A stretch of DNA of 64,000 nt from Pseudobdellovibrionaceae bacterium (lineage in GTDB: Bacteria > Bdellovibrionota > Bdellovibrionia > Bdellovibrionales > UBA1609), in NCBI GenBank assembly GCA_018663505.1, contig JABJQG010000013.1, positions 1-64,000 of the forward strand, read 5' to 3'. The notes beneath the pieces are model-generated. The model had not been told where the DNA came from, did not search any database, and saw nothing but the letters and a program-made list of their open reading frames with translations. The translations under genes and the position numbers were made by a program. Positions within the stretch are counted from its first letter, which is position 1. The number at the start of each line of letters is the position of its first letter. Positions 62,553 to 64,000 of the stretch are shown one piece after another.

Positions 62553-63950
62553 ATGAAAAAAGAAGTTATCACCCAACGTTTATCCACTATGAATGAAAAA
62601 GGGGAACGAGTATTTATTTATGCTGCAAAAATTAAAGGTCATTATCAAAGGCTTAAATTAAAAGTTCATGCATTTTTAATTTTACTATTTTTAATATTGC
62701 CCTGGATAAAGGTAAATGGTGAACAAAGTTTGCTTTTAGATATTGCAAACAGAAGATTTAATGTTTTTGGCTTAATTCTGTGGGCTCATGACGCCCCTTT
62801 AATATTTTTTATATTAGCAATTGTTGTTTTTGGACTAGCTCTGGCTACTGCTGTATGGGGTCGTGTTTGGTGTGGCTGGGCTTGTCCACAGACAGTGTTT
62901 CTAGATGGTATTTTTAGAAAAGTAGATGAGTTTATAGAGGGTAATCATTCCAAAAGATATAAGCTAGATAAAGCTCCTTGGGATTTTAGAAAAGTACGGA
63001 TTAAAAGTTTTAAGTATATGGTATATTTAATTTTATCTATGATTATAACTCATAGTTTTCTAGCCTATTTTGTGGGAGTGGAAGAGCTAAAAGATATGGT
63101 TAGGTCTCCCCCCTCTGAGAATTGGTTTAGCTTTATGTTTATCGTTCTCACCACGTCATCCCTTATGTTTAATTTTTTATGGTTTAGAGAGCAGTTTTGT
63201 ATCATTATGTGCCCATATGGAAGGTTTCAATCTGTGCTCATGGATGAAAACTCCTTGGCTCCACTTTACGATGCAAAAAGAGGGGAGCCTCGTCGACAGG
63301 GCAAAGGAGAAGAAGGTAAAGCTGAGGGCGACTGTATTGATTGTTTTAAATGCGTGGCCGTTTGTCCCACCGGTATTGATATTCGAAATGGAATACAAAT
63401 GGAGTGTGTGGCTTGCACAGCTTGTATAGACGCCTGTGATGGAATTATGGAGAAGGTAAAAAAACCTAAAGGTTTAATACGTTATAATTCTGAAGCGGGT
63501 GAGAACAAACGCAAAATGTTTGGTGCTCGATCTCTGGTGTATGCAATTTCTATAGTTGCTGCCATTGTAGGTTTGACCTTCTTTTTAAATAAAAGAACAC
63601 CTTATGCCATTTCTATGTTGAGGCAAAAAGGGATTCCTTTTAGACATGCTCAAGGCGAGGTCCTGGGTTACTCAAACTTTTTTAAGCTCTATGCTAAGAA
63701 CCAAGTGTCTAAAGAAATGAAGGTAACTGTAGCTTTGAGCGAACAATATAGATCGGACAACATAAAAGTGATCATACCGCAAAATCCTTTAGTTATTAAA
63801 CCTGAGGGGGTTCATCGTCTACCTGTTTTTGTGAAGTTTTCTAAAGACTATAAGTTTCTTAAAAATAGAGATCTCACTCTTGATTTTAAAATTGAAATTG
63901 AAGGTAAGGTTTATCTAAAGACAAAGAGCTTTCATCTGGCATTTGATTAG
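62553..63950 (+). CDS. ccoG: cbb3 oxidase accessory protein CcoG (ferredoxin-like)
   Basis: 465 aa from the ATG at 62553, with AAGGAA six bases upstream. A longer frame from 62487 lacks a ribosome site. There are several membrane segments, with the conserved periplasmic/membrane motif WGRVWCGWACPQTVF. Two 4Fe-4S clusters are indicated by CIDCFKCVAVCPTGIDIRNG and CVACTACIDACD, and a C-terminal Ig-like domain follows. CcoG is linked to copper handling and cbb3 assembly. ccoH would be expected next, beyond the window. Confidence 0.94.
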   Translation: MKKEVITQRLSTMNEKGERVFIYAAKIKGHYQRLKLKVHAFLILLFLILPWIKVNGEQSLLLDIANRRFNVFGLILWAHDAPLIFFILAIVVFGLALATAVWGRVWCGWACPQTVFLDGIFRKVDEFIEGNHSKRYKLDKAPWDFRKVRIKSFKYMVYLILSMIITHSFLAYFVGVEELKDMVRSPPSENWFSFMFIVLTTSSLMFNFLWFREQFCIIMCPYGRFQSVLMDENSLAPLYDAKRGEPRRQGKGEEGKAEGDCIDCFKCVAVCPTGIDIRNGIQMECVACTACIDACDGIMEKVKKPKGLIRYNSEAGENKRKMFGARSLVYAISIVAAIVGLTFFLNKRTPYAISMLRQKGIPFRHAQGEVLGYSNFFKLYAKNQVSKEMKVTVALSEQYRSDNIKVIIPQNPLVIKPEGVHRLPVFVKFSKDYKFLKNRDLTLDFKIEIEGKVYLKTKSFHLAFD

Positions 63951-64000
63951 TAAAGTAGGGGTAGGGCTCTGGTGTAAACTTGAGGCCAATAAAGTAAAAA

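Overview
The window is AT-rich chromosomal DNA, most likely from a member of the Bdellovibrionota (Bdellovibrio-like, delta-type Gram-negative). This is inferred from gene content: a TIGR02147/DUF4423-type HTH protein, many exported proteins and lipoproteins (two with unusual F-x-N-C lipoboxes), a fused ccoNO oxidase subunit, a PilZ protein and several predicted secreted hydrolases. No rRNA, tRNA, CRISPR array, prophage or transposase was found. The window is cut at both ends: it opens just outside a palindromic repeat and closes after ccoG, where ccoH would be expected next.

Layout. 0-17.4 kb: asnS, a class I glutamine amidotransferase, then mostly small exported proteins: a CxxCH lipoprotein, two members of a Cys/His hydrolase-like family, an exported Tiki/TraB-like protein, a trypsin-like lipoprotein with a P domain, and two exported GNAT-like paralogues. 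Among them sit a GST, an FAD oxidoreductase and an oppABC transporter without ATPase genes. 17.5-25 kb: a compact histidine operon, yerC/hisR-hisG-D-C-B-H-A-F-IE, preceded by a near-perfect 24-bp palindrome that is a strong candidate operator. 25-29.6 kb: an accessory patch with a Fur-box-linked ChaN-like protein, a DUF4258/HTH toxin-antitoxin pair with its own operator-like palindrome, an exported HExxH protein and four copies of a diverged intergenic repeat (family B). 29.7-36 kb: housekeeping genes ychF-pth-rplY-prs, a STAS protein, rdgB-rph and an N-acetylmuramoyl-L-alanine amidase. 36.5-51.6 kb: surface and regulatory genes (exported coiled coil, PilZ protein, HExxH lipoprotein, TIGR02147 regulator, DKNYY-repeat lipoprotein, response regulator, MscS channel, poly-Asp lipoprotein). 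51.9-64 kb: lnt-mutS2, a zinc-ribbon membrane protein, and the cbb3 oxidase cluster ccoI-S-NO-Q-P-G with a good promoter and an FNR-like site near -62.

The most unusual feature is a family of about 190-bp palindromic intergenic elements (family A: four full copies and one half copy). Each full copy is two inverted half-units, and each half-unit carries two hairpins. The stem sequences differ between copies, and between halves of a copy, while base pairing and loop sequences are kept. Three full copies fill the space between convergent genes, and the fourth lies downstream of asnS at the window edge. This covariation points to selection on a folded RNA or single-stranded DNA structure. A separate 39-bp perfect inverted repeat precedes the cco cluster.

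All functions are assigned by reading motifs in the translated sequence. No database search was run.
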